A stretch of DNA of 64,000 nt from Microglena sp. YARC (lineage: Eukaryota > Chlorophyta > Chlorophyceae > Chlamydomonadales > Chlamydomonadaceae), in the NCBI GenBank assembly GCA_022414725.1, contig CM039463.1:24427707-24491706 (forward strand), written 5' to 3'. Positions within the stretch are counted from its first letter, which is position 1. Every line of letters starts with the position of its first letter. Position numbers and translations under genes: made by a program. The notes below the pieces were generated by a model. It made no database searches. It had not been told where the DNA came from and was given only the letters and a program-made list of their open reading frames with translations. Shown here one piece after another: positions 12,801 to 20,872 of the stretch.

Positions 12801-15455
12801 TCTCAACCCACGCCTTACTTTCCACCAGGTCTTTGTCGGCGATGAAATCCGCCCTTGCCGACGCTAACAGAAGGGCCGCGCATTTTATACCACCATGAGT
12901 AGAGCGAGAATGTGAACTGGTATGCTTGATAGGGCTCCAGACATGGGCCTCCGAACGCTAGTAACTTCATCTGGGCTGGCTTGGATCCCGCAAGGGTGAG
13001 TGTCGACCAGAAAGCATCAGCTCCACACATTGGCCTGCATTCGCCGCGAAACCTCAACCAGTGAGTGTGCGTAGCCGTAACATTGAAGGCTGGTCCACCA
13101 GCAACGACTTCAATGTTCATTGGCTCTTGGCGCGCCTTGGTCCATTCGTCCATGACACCGCATCCCAAAACCTGCTCGCCCGCGTTGACTTTTACTTCCA
13201 CGGTACCGTCATCGTGGACGCTGCGTAAGACAAATAGGTTGGTAGAGGAAATGATTCAGATTATGTAGAGAAAAACCCACAGTCCTCCCGATCGTAGTCG
13301 GGAGCATTGACAAACCCAACGAGAGAATGATACAGAAAACATGTACTCGGAATACACACAGTCCTCCCGATCATAATCGGGAGCATTGACAAACCCAACG
13401 AGAGAATGATACAGAAAACATGTACTCGGCATACACACAGTCCTCCCGATCATAATCGGGAGCATTGACAAACCCAACGCGCGAATGATACAGAAAACAT
13501 GTACTCGGCATACACACAGTCCTCCCGATCATAATCGGGAGCATTGACAAACCCAACGCGCGAATGATACAGAAAACATGTACTCGGAATACACACAGTC
13601 CTCCCGATCATAATCGGGAGCATTGACAAACCCAACGCGCGAATGATACAGAAAACATGTACTCGGAATACACACAGTCCTCCCGATCATAATCGGGAGC
13701 ATTGACAAACCCAACGCGCGAATGATACAGAAAACATGTACTCGGCATACACACAGTCCTCCCGATCATAATCGGGAGCATTGACAAACCCAACGAGAGA
13801 CTGAAACAGAAAACATGTACTCGGAATACACACAGTCCTCCCGATCATAATCGGGAGCATTGACAAACCCAACGAGAGAATGATACAGAAAACATGTACT
13901 CGGCATACACACAGTCCTCCCGATCATAATCGGGAGCATTGACAAACCCAACGCGCCAATGATACAGAAAACATGAACTCGGAATACACACAGTCCTCCC
14001 GATCATAATCGGGAGCATTGACAAACCCAACGAGCGAATGATTCAAAAAACATGTACTCGGAATACACACAGTCCTCCCGATCATAATCGGGAGCATTGA
14101 CAAACCCAACGCGCGAATGATACAGAAAACATGTACTCGGAATACACACAGTCCTCCCGATCATAATCGGGAGCATTGACAAACCCAACGAGAGAATGAT
14201 ACAGAAAACATGTACTCGGAATACACACAGTCCTCCCGATCATAATCGGGAGCATTGACAAACCCAACGCGCGAATGATACAGAAAACATGTACTCGGCA
14301 TACACACAGTCCTCCCGATCATAATCGGGAGCATTGACAAACCCAACGAGCGAATGATTCAGAAAACATGTACTCGGCATACACACAGTCCTCCCGATCA
14401 TAATCGGGAGCATTGACAAACCCAACGCGCGAATGATACAGAAAACATGTACTCGGAATACACACAGTCCTCCCGATCATAATCGGGAGCATTGACAAAC
14501 CCAACGAGCGAATGATTCAAAAAACATGTACTCGGAATACGCACAGTCCTCCCGATCATAATCGGGAGCATTGACAAACCCAACAAGAGAATGATACAGA
14601 AAACATGTACTCAGAATACATGCAGTCCAAATTCATAAGCAACACCCATCTGAACTTACTTTACTATAGCCGGGCACGGAATAAAGATTTGCTTTCCATC
14701 TTGTTCTGTCCTTCCTCCATAGTCCATCAAGTCGTCTATGCAGAGCTGATAGGGGAACTTTTACCCTTGCGAAGAAGCGCATCTCGTTCACTGTCCCATG
14801 TGACGATACCTATCTTGTGCACGCCTAATCGATCCTCTTCATTACCCACGTAGGTGAAGGTGACATATGGTGCCCAATACAATTTGGAGTCTGCATCACT
14901 TTCATCTCTGGCGATCTCGGTAAATCCAAGGGGTCCATCAGGGTTGTGAGGTCCTTCAACCCAACCAATAGGTGGTTGTTGTGGTGGCCCCTCTCTTACC
15001 CCTTCACGTGTTACCGCATCAGCTCCTGGTGTACGTTCCTCAGGTAAGTTTTCTGCTGCACGGACTTGTTTAGACTTGCTTGTGACACCACCACCTTTTG
15101 GAGGGGACATGCTACTGTTCGCAAAGCTCTCAACTGTATTGAAGGACAGAGTCCTAGGTTGCAACAGTCGAGGTTTCGCAGGCATTGCAGCTGGTTGTCG
15201 AGGTTGCGCAGGCACTGCAGCTGGTCGTCGAGGTTGCGCAGGCTGGGTAGCTACAGCACCAGAGCGTAAAGGTTTAGGTTGCACAGGTTGCTGCTTAGGT
15301 ATTTTCCCGGGAACAACCCTTGAATGGTTTGTTACGAAGTTGGAGAAAATGTCTCTCCGCGTTTGTTTACGACGTGAATCGGTTTGCGTAGGTTGGAAGT
15401 TAGGAAGAAGGGGTCTCTTAAAAGAATTCACCTCGTCAGGGTCCTTCGGCGGCAT
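6231..15455 (-). CDS. ParB-like/methyltransferase-like fusion gene, interrupted
   Basis: I assemble one leftward gene from exons 15455-14660, 13220-12705, 12505-12426, 10290-8906, 8560-7472, 7260 to about 6950, and about 6843-6231, giving roughly 1600 codons. Most junctions have GT-AG signals and compatible phase. The start is the ATG of MPPKDPDEV. The middle has a ParB-N-like pattern: WIIGGYHSSQAF in the place of the G-H-R motif, and LLSLLDN in the place of the 'ENIQR' helix. The C-terminus has the permuted order of beta-class amino-methyltransferases: motif IV-like LVIIDPCLIGD, then motif I-like QAGDASGMLAALLEKRNAIG with D two residues on. ParB-methyltransferase fusions are known mainly in phages and bacteria. 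Apparent breaks: a 1-nt shift near 14765, a 1-nt shift near 12897, TGA at 9918-9920, a shift in a G run near 9135, TAG at 7970-7972, and an unclear junction near 6900. The breaks suggest decay or indel errors. The domain calls are inference. Confidence 0.55.
6950..7260 (-). CDS. Exon 6: methyltransferase motif IV-like region
   Basis: The acceptor TTTACTCTTGCAG precedes VPGKLIDLVIIDPCLIGD. The DPCL residues (7216-7227) take the place of the catalytic DPPY/DPPW of amino-methyltransferases. WLVDEDSWSSTDVIDML and VCHVVVYTNQEEGSRFLVAF then AGVADIRL match the usual order of strands and helices after motif IV. The loss of the second Pro and the aromatic suggests an inactive or altered enzyme. The 3' end is uncertain: a GTGCGG donor near 6940 and an acceptor GACGCACAG near 6845 would make an intron, but the phase is one base off. 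Confidence 0.5.
7261..7471 (-). repeat. Intron with two CTCCCGA palindromes
   Basis: The intron between exons 5 and 6 carries palindromes at about 7331-7352 (GCTCCCGACTGTGATCGG) and 7407-7428 (CTCCCGATTATGATCGGGAG). No other feature is seen. Confidence 0.75.
7472..8560 (-). CDS. Exon 5 of ParB/methyltransferase-like gene
   Basis: The acceptor CTTTTATTCGCAG precedes TFASAYKASLVHYKTEV. One open frame runs to TAG at 7970-7972 (after SIDDM) and then continues in the same frame as LLVQPDQEYPMATDGL to KTFQCDEIRK and a donor GTGCGT. The content looks globular and helical (YIIDRLLKQHNV, LNQLLDRWFSVIRTRV, RGVVGFLVMDLTRRR). It lies directly upstream of the methyltransferase-like half. The single in-frame TAG is the only break. 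Confidence 0.5.
8561..8905 (-). repeat. Intron with four degenerate CTCCCGA palindromes
   Basis: Palindrome-like units occur at about 8611, 8690, 8768 and 8860, again about 79 bp apart. Each is followed by a similar spacer (CAATGCGAGAAGTGAATC-type, GTCAATAAC, ATGGCACAC). The stems are partly mismatched (for example CTCCCGATCATACTCGGAAG). Confidence 0.75.
8906..10290 (-). CDS. Exon 4: ParB-like region, interrupted
   Basis: It begins FADPKKNPAGHEGKGKR with a charged linker (DDDD, KKRGRGQPGSQKK). TGA at 9918-9920 interrupts the frame, and the same frame resumes as EHSLDCTKFLPPKLPVRIRV. The following 200 residues resemble a ParB N-terminal domain: IRVLDPVRV at the first strand, GEPWIIGGYHSSQAFIKWA at about 9620-9680, and NARLLSLLDNTSGQ. 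An acidic NDEEEEEG stretch coincides with a G run (about 9130-9140) where the frame must shift to continue into GSHGKRAKGKAKDK and KFFLKSVTDDLYVHEYEAF. The donor is GTAGGT at 8905. The ParB assignment is from remembered motif shape, not a search. Confidence 0.5.
10310..12080 (-). repeat. Intronic palindrome array A, about 23 units
   Basis: Inside the 10291-12425 intron. Each unit of roughly 79 bp holds a palindrome such as CTCCCGACTATAATCGGGAG plus GCATTGACAT and a spacer with ATTGCGGAAG and TTGAACATCCAGTG. From about 10990 to 11935 a higher-order unit of 315 bp (four monomers) repeats about three times. The exact 315-bp spacing is visible from identical short frames at 11065, 11380 and 11695. 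Stems differ among units (GCCGATTATACTCGGGAG, CCAGACTATACTCGGGAG), so pairing is only partly conserved. Confidence 0.9.
12079..12420 (-). repeat. Duplicated 185-bp unit next to array A
   Basis: Still in the same intron. AACGCCCAAGGAGGAC, GTGACGCGCGTGTTTAAGTT and GATCGATTGCGAAAGGAGA recur about 186 bp apart, with one palindrome-like remnant (CTCCCGACTATAACCGG) between the two copies. Confidence 0.75.
12426..12505 (-). CDS. Small exon 3 of ParB/methyltransferase-like gene
   Basis: An 80-nt exon between acceptor TTTCCTTCAG and donor GTAAGTTC. It encodes a basic stretch (SAKKAGRKRRDQP then TTINEEGRSPTTL). Phase fits both neighbours. Confidence 0.5.
12705..13220 (-). CDS. Exon 2 of ParB/methyltransferase-like gene
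   Basis: The acceptor TTGTCTTACGCAG precedes VHDDGTVEVKV. The frame continues through GEQVLGCGVMDEW and TATHTHWLRFRGECRPMCG. Near 12897 the long frame becomes implausible, and the frame shifted by one continues as HGGIKCAALLLASARADF then DLVESKAWVETCEGKLG, up to the donor GTAAGAG at 12704. No known domain was recognised. Confidence 0.5.
13275..14570 (-). repeat. Intronic palindrome array B, 17 x 79 bp
   Basis: Lies in the 13221-14659 intron. CTCCCGATCATAATCGGGAG recurs every 79 bp from 13285 to 14549. The spacer shares CATTGACAAACCCAACG, AATGATACAGAAAACATG and ACTCGGAATACACACAG. Units vary at few positions (AGAG/CGCG, GGAATAC/GGCATAC), unlike the diverged array A, so this array was homogenised recently. 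Confidence 0.95.
14660..15455 (-). CDS. Exon 1 of ParB/methyltransferase-like gene
   Basis: It starts MPPKDPDEVNSF and has a Pro/Ala/Gln-rich low-complexity stretch (PAQPRRPAAV-type repeats, about residues 60-95), then a more globular region with LYWAPYVTFTYVGNEEDRLG. The long frame ends at a TAG soon after DALLRKG. A frame offset by one base continues as FPYQLCIDDLMDYGG and IFIPCPAIV up to a strong donor (GTAAGT at 14659-14654). That frame also joins the next exon in phase, so I infer a 1-nt indel near 14765. Confidence 0.55.
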
Positions 15456-15785
15456 AATACCGACATAGCAAGCAAACTGATAGGACCTTGGACAGCGTCG
15501 AACTATGGCCTCTAGTTATTCACGTACTGCAAAATACAGTCTTGTGTTCCCGAATTGATTCTTACAGTATTAGCCCTTGCAGTTTGCTAGGCCCGGTCTA
15601 TGTCAAAGCTCCCGAGTATAGTCGGAAGTTGCTGGTCCCGGTCTAGTCTGCTGGTAGCGGTACAGATCGACCCCGGTACATTTGGCTGGTCCCGGGTTCC
15701 GCGATCACTCACCCGACGGCAGGCCCATTGTCGATTCCTTCTTATCATCTTGGCAGGCTTAGTTTCTTTGAGGGGAAGGGGCAAA
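15456..15785. promoter_or_regulatory. Divergent upstream region of the two element genes
   Basis: The two genes start about 330 bp apart on opposite strands (ATG at 15455 on - and at 15786 on +), so this short interval should hold both promoters. It contains one degenerate palindrome (GCTCCCGAGTATAGTCGG, about 15608) and three GGTCCCGG-type words. I see no clear TATA box. An in-frame upstream ATG at 15600 exists but gives an unlikely N-terminus. Confidence 0.4.
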
Positions 15786-18700
15786 ATGGACGCTACCCCT
15801 TCCCCAGGAATTGGATTGGGCATACACCACTGGGTTGAGCCTATGTTGCCGGTACCTCGACGTCGACAACTAGATTTCGAGAATTCCAGTGGCGACGATG
15901 CGATCGAAACCGTGCCAGCCGAAGAGAGCGACATAGTTACAAACTCTGATACCGTGAATCAATTCGACAAGCTTATTACCTGTAAGTGCAAGAACACATG
16001 TCACTTGGTACTCCCACAGGATGTAATTCGCGAACGACGAAATGAATTCGCCGAGCTCGAACCTGCCGAATGGCAACGTCGATGCTACATCGAATTGAAT
16101 GCACTGGCAAGCAAGCGGGATCGCAAGACAGGGACAAGGAGTGTGTCGACAAGGTAGGTTGTAATTTGAAATTTGAAATTGTTACATCCGTGTAGAACCG
16201 TTACTCACAAAGGTAGGTTGTCAATAATTTGATCTTGCGCCTGAAGCGCCTGATGCGCCTGATGCGCCTAAAGATTTTTGAAATGTATTATGACTCGAAC
16301 TTAACGATTATTTTGCTCGTTCAGGATATTGGGCGTTGACGTTTGCAAGTCATTTTATCAGGCTGCATCCGTAATCGGTTCAAATGCATGGCTTGCGATA
16401 AGTGGTCAGATCAAAAACAACAGAGAGTAAGTTATCCCGAATTCTCATGTGGTTACAGTGCACTTTGCTTCCTCCCGATTATGCTCGGGACAACCCAATA
16501 CATCAGGCAACCGTATAATGATCCATTCTACCCTCCCGATTATAATCGGGAGCATCCATAACAATAAGCGACCTAACCTCGTTCCATTGGACCCTGTCTA
16601 GGTTTGAACCTGCGGTGAAGGTGAGGAGGAAGAGGAGTGCACCCGCAGTGTTGAGGGACAATTTCAACGCTGCGATGAAATCTCTCGTAGATGAGTTTGG
16701 GGAGTCAATGCCGCACCAGACTTCATATGCTCCAGGATCTAGAGGAAGGAAAAAATCTAAGGTCATGCGCCCTTTGATTTTTTTACATTGCGGCATATTT
16801 CCAAGCAAGCAAGCTGTCTTTAGGGACATGAAGAAGAACGGCATGGTTCCTCCCAGAACATTATACAGCAGTTTGCGTAAACTATGGCATGCACATTGGT
16901 GGAACGTGAAGATAAAGACTTGGCAGCCTTTTGCCAAGTGCGACGACTGCGTCAAGTACCGAGCCAGACTCCTGACCACTACGTTTCAGCCAGCAGTTGA
17001 TGAACTTCGTCAGAGTCAGGCTGTGCACCGTAATCAGATTTCCATTGGTCGGCGTAGGTATGACATCGGTGAAAAACTGTCTGAACAGTATCCGAAGCTC
17101 TTCTTGCACGCATCCGCTGATGCAATGGACAACAAGAAGACTAATCTTCCTCAGTCACGCCACTTCTCACATACAAAGAAGACCGCAGGAAGTGAACTTC
17201 TAAAGACACGCATCATGGGTGAGTACAAATACAGCGCATGTAGGACATGTCCTCCCGAGCATAATCGGGAGCATACACAGTATTTAAAACTTGAAATGAT
17301 TACTTAACAAAATAATGCTAATATTCTGACTTCATGTTTCCTTCTATGTTAACTCAGGATTCTTCTCCCAGGGAAGAGGCTTCATTGGTTATTGGGCTTT
17401 GCCATTCTACTCGCAGTCCATCAATCTGACTATATCATGCTTCCAACATTTCTTCAACCGGGTCCTTGAAGAAGAGGGCAGCTTCCACCGTATTGCTTCT
17501 TGCAAATGGACAACGCGGCAAAGGACAACAAGAACGCTTTCATGTTCGCATACTTGTCCTTGTTGGTTGAGATGAACTGGTTTGAGGAAGTGTACGTCCA
17601 TTTCCTCCCTCCCGGACACACACATAGCAATCTTGACCAAAAGTACTCTGTGATCTCGCAAGGGTTAAAGAACATGGAAGTGTACACCCTGGACCATCTG
17701 ATGGGCATTGTTGGTAACTTATTCAAGAAAATGGGCCCTTACACAAGGCGAGACGTCGTGACCTCTATAGGGGACTTCTCCGCTGTCCTCCTAGACAACG
17801 TTTACAAGTTGTTCGGTCATGGCACTAGCACCGTCAAAGGAGTTAATCGCCGTTTACACGCATTCAAGATAACGAAAGGTCCCAACGGGAGAGTCGGTAA
17901 GAATACTTGATATACTGATATTAACAAATTAAATGCTACCGTGCGTGTATGTACTGTCTGCACAATGCTCCCGATTATGCTCGGGAGGAATATGGGTGTG
18001 CCATGTCCTCATTGATTTACATGTACAGTCTTCAATATAAATTAAATGATACAAAGGAAGTTGTACCTAGGACCTAGGATGTATTATCCAAGGGATGCTC
18101 CCGAGTATAGTCGGGAGGAATATGGGTGTCCTAAATGATTCACTAATATACAATACATGTTTGCACACCAACAATTGCAGGGGTCTATTACAAGGAGTAT
18201 GACGAGTCAGGATCTTGGAGAGGACAGTGGGACAATGACGCTGAACCTATTTACGTCCTCCAAGGCTTCCCACTGGTGGACACCAGAACAGTATTTAAGG
18301 AAGCCCCCAAGATCAAGATTGAAGAGCTCGAGAATATCGAGGCAAACTGGGCTGCTGTCTGGAAGACTATTCATAACGAGAAGCCCGGAGGTGACGTCCT
18401 TGCAGGCCACATGGCCGATGGTCCTGTACAAACCGCCGGTGACGACCGTGCAGGACCCGTAGCTGATGTCCCTGTACGACACGCAGCGGAGGACCTTCTG
18501 GTTCTAGAACCAGCAGCCGATGACCAGCAGCCGATGGATGAACCAGCAGCCGATGGCCCATCCCATGCCCAGTCCTTCAAACATATTGCCGAGATGCTTC
18601 GTGAAACTTGGGAAGCCAGCAATAAGTGGTGGACTGATTTCTTCAAAGTTGAGAAGAGTTATTGGAGCACTCAACCAGATGATGCTGTGACTGGGGAGTA

Positions 18701-19505
18701 CCCGAAAGACCAACATTTTGTCGACTTCCCATCGGAGTTGTCAGCAACCAGTCGTGTTCTGACACAGTCTGAGAAATCAATGGCCAAGCGCTTGATAGCA
18801 GCATTGGATGACTTGTCCATGGATGTGTCAGACCTTTTACCTGCAAGTAACGAGATTGCCAAGACTATGAAGGTTGCACACACTTTGGAGACTAATATGG
18901 AAAGGCCAGAGGAGGAGGATGTGTTGTACTTATATTCTTCACAAGGGACGAAGCCGGATAGAAGAATAGCCTACGAGCCCACTACTGATTTGGTTGTTGG
19001 TCATGTCGCTGTGGTCAAGGTACAAATGGATGACCCTAGCGGATTGAGAGGATGGGACGTGGTGGAGGTCAAATCACTACCAGTGAATGGAGAAGTGGAA
19101 TGTGTGTATTTAAAGCCCTTGTACTCTGGGGCTCAGAAGTTGGTGTACACTGAAACACAATACCCAACTTGGCCAGAAGATTGGATGGACCACAAGCTTG
19201 TGCCTATTACCGTGGGGGTTAGGAGAAAAGCAACATGGACGGGCGATATTCCCATTGACGCATTTCAATTTAGCTGCGAACCCACCAAGGGTATGAAGAT
19301 CCAGAGAAAGTACCACACAAGCATGCTCCTAGCTTGTCAATCCATTGAGAAGGACACCAGGGCAGAGGCTGTGCAATCGGATGGAGACAATGCAGACATT
19401 GCTGAGGAGGAGGAGATGGAGGAGGAGGAAGATGGGGATGGGGACATGGAGGAGGAGAAGGAGGAGGAAGAGGAGGACGAGGAGGGGGGGGAGGAGGAGG
19501 AGTAA
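15786..19505 (+). CDS. DUF7869-like, integrase/transposase-like protein
   Basis: Five exons: 15786-16153, 16325-16426, 16602-17218, 17358-17896 and 18181-19505, about 983 codons, all with GT-AG signals and matching phase. The N-terminus has a CKCKNTC cysteine cluster, then VCKSFYQAASVIGSNAWL. The core shows CGIFPSKQAVF, CDDCVKYR, ASADAMDNKKTNLPQ, then LQMDNAAKDNKNAFMFAYL and FLPPGHTHSNLDQ. This D...D...HTHxxxD layout is typical of proteins labelled DUF7869 and fits an RNase-H/DDE fold; catalysis is inferred. Exon 5 adds a repetitive Ala/Asp/Pro linker and a long acidic tail to the stop. One base is missing near 17480 in exon 4: the frame jumps between RVLEEEG and LPPYCFLQMDN, and the exon phase only balances with one extra base. 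Otherwise it is open. It is the likely mobility gene of the 14-kb segment. Confidence 0.65.
16427..16601 (+). repeat. Intron 2 with two palindromes
   Basis: Carries CTCCCGATTATGCTCGGGA (about 16472-16490) and CTCCCGATTATAATCGGGAG (about 16533-16552) between donor GTAAGT and acceptor CTGTCTAG. The second stem is a perfect 20-bp palindrome. Confidence 0.8.
17219..17357 (+). repeat. Intron 3 with one palindrome
   Basis: CTCCCGAGCATAATCGGGAG lies about 33 nt inside the donor GTGAGT. The rest is AT-rich and ends GTTAACTCAG. Confidence 0.8.
17897..18180 (+). repeat. Intron 4 with two palindromes in reverse orientation
   Basis: GCTCCCGATTATGCTCGGGA (about 17968) and GCTCCCGAGTATAGTCGGGA (about 18099) are each followed by GGAATATGGGTGT. 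The shared tail shows that the mobile or duplicated unit is longer than the stem. Relative to introns 2 and 3 the flank order is inverted. Confidence 0.8.
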
Positions 19506-19878
19506 GATGTTTGACACATAGCCGTTTTTTACTAAATTAGAAAAATTAAATGAATTATAATTACGATTTTTATTGTAAGATGTAAAAGCTGAATTCTGCC
19601 TGCCGCCTTATAACCGTCCGCTTTCCCTTTATTTCTTACAATTATAATTGTAAGACACGAATTGATGTTAACACCTTTTGTTACAAAATATGGCAATTCA
19701 ACGTTGTAACATTCGCAATCTGTACGTTTCTCCGTCTTTCAAGCTCATTTCAAGCATATTTTGTCAAAATTGACTACAATCTTACGTTTTTATCGTAAGA
19801 TTGCATTTGAAAAGCATCAAAAGACCCCCAAAAAGTGATTGTAAGATTGGAAATCCGTTCGGAAGCAGGAACGCCCAT
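19506..19878 (+). terminator. 3' region of DUF7869-like gene with palindromes
   Basis: No further exon. Three inverted repeats built on the same TTAC/GTAA words follow the stop: about 19559-19578, a perfect 22-bp palindrome centred near 19647, and CAATCTTACG/CGTAAGATTG at 19780-19806. They could act in 3'-end formation or as subterminal element repeats. Neither is shown. Confidence 0.35.
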
Positions 19879-20210
19879 TTAAGTAAGATAAAATGCAATC
19901 ACAACGATGATATTGGCATATTGAGCTAAGTAAGATCAAATGCAATCACAACGATGATATTGGCATATTGAACTAAGTAAGATCAAATGCAATCACAACG
20001 ATGATATTGGCATATTGAACTAAGTAAGATCAAATGCAATCACAACGATGATATTGGCATATTGAACTAAGTAAGATCAAATGCAATCACAACGATGATA
20101 TTGGCATATTGAACTAAGTAAGATCAAATGCAATTACAACGATGATATTGGCATATTGAACTAAGTAAGATCAAATGCAATCACAACGATGATATTGGCA
20201 TATTGAACTT
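19879..20210. repeat. 47-bp minisatellite, 7 units
   Basis: Unit begins AAGTAAGATCAAATGCAATC and ends GATATTGGCATATTGAACT. The paralogous array at 59850-60617 has about 16 units. Confidence 0.95.
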
Positions 20211-20540
20211 AATCACACCAAATGCGATCAAACCGCCGTTAAGCCCCAGAATAAAAACGTGATGATAACGCCTGGTGGGGCGTGGTGTTAAGGGAGCCCG
20301 TCGTACGCGGGTGGGGAGCGGTCTCCTACCTCAACTGGACAAGCTACCATCAAGCCTCAGAATAATATAATCAGTTATCGGTGCTCCACACTAATGGCTG
20401 ATGACCTACAAATATTAGGCAGGGTACTTCATGACGCACACTTGTGTGCACTTTTGTGCAAGTTTTTGGTGCCCGACAGCGCGATTGATTCCAAATCATC
20501 CGCTGAATTGATTTAAAGTACGTAGTAAGTATAGACACAA
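20211..20540. repeat. SINE-like dispersed repeat body and flank
   Basis: Bases 20258-20345 (GATGATAACGCC, GGGGCGTGGTGTTAAGGGAG, CTGGACAAGCTACCATC) match the reverse complement of about 33670-33770. There the same body is attached to a tRNA-like head. No gene was seen in the remainder. Confidence 0.5.
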
Positions 20541-20715
20541 CACAGGCAATATTCCACGCAATATTCTAGGCAATATTCCAGGCAATATTCCAGGCAATAT
20601 TCTAGGCAATATTCCAGGCAATATTCCAGGCAATATTCTAGGCAATATTCCACGCAATATTCCAGGCAATATTCCAGGCAATATTTCAGGCAATATTTCA
20701 AGAAATATTTCAGGA
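20541..20715. repeat. 12-bp GGCAATATTCCA minisatellite
   Basis: About 14 units with TTCCA/TTCTA/TTTCA variants. The duplicate at 60950-61108 has fewer units. Open frames of Ile-Leu-Pro-Gly type are by-products. Confidence 0.9.
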
Positions 20716-20872
20716 GCCCCCAACAGCTGACTAGTGCAGTCAATGTAGACTGCATCATAGCTTTTCTTTTTGGCTACGAGCACCAGCTTCTGAGCAGCTT
20801 CCTGAGCCAGCCACACGATTTCAACAGTATTGGCAAGCTGATTCTGTCAGCTTCCAGATGCACTGCTTGGCT

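Larger units (their letters stand above)
5709..19878. mobile_element. Candidate 14-kb two-gene mobile element
   Basis: This segment sits between blocks that are contiguous in the second copy of the surrounding sequence, where only about 145 bp of unrelated DNA (59709-59850) replaces it. It contains two divergent multi-exon genes around a common upstream region (15456-15785): a DUF7869-like integrase-like gene and a ParB/methyltransferase-like gene. It also contains a private family of palindromes. I see no clean terminal inverted repeats or target-site duplication, and the second copy is not a simple empty site. It may be an insertion accompanied by deletion, or a deletion in the other copy. 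Mobility is an inference from gene content and presence/absence. Confidence 0.5.

Noticed and set aside
13256..14586. Series of identical 61-codon reverse-strand frames, and a possible CRISPR-like array
   Set aside because: The frames are by-products of a 79-bp repeat lying inside an intron. The spacers are near-identical, not unique, and the context is eukaryotic, so it is not a CRISPR array.
20496..20816. 106-codon Ile-Leu-Pro-Gly repeat frame
   Set aside because: Arises from the 12-bp minisatellite; other frames across it are equally open.
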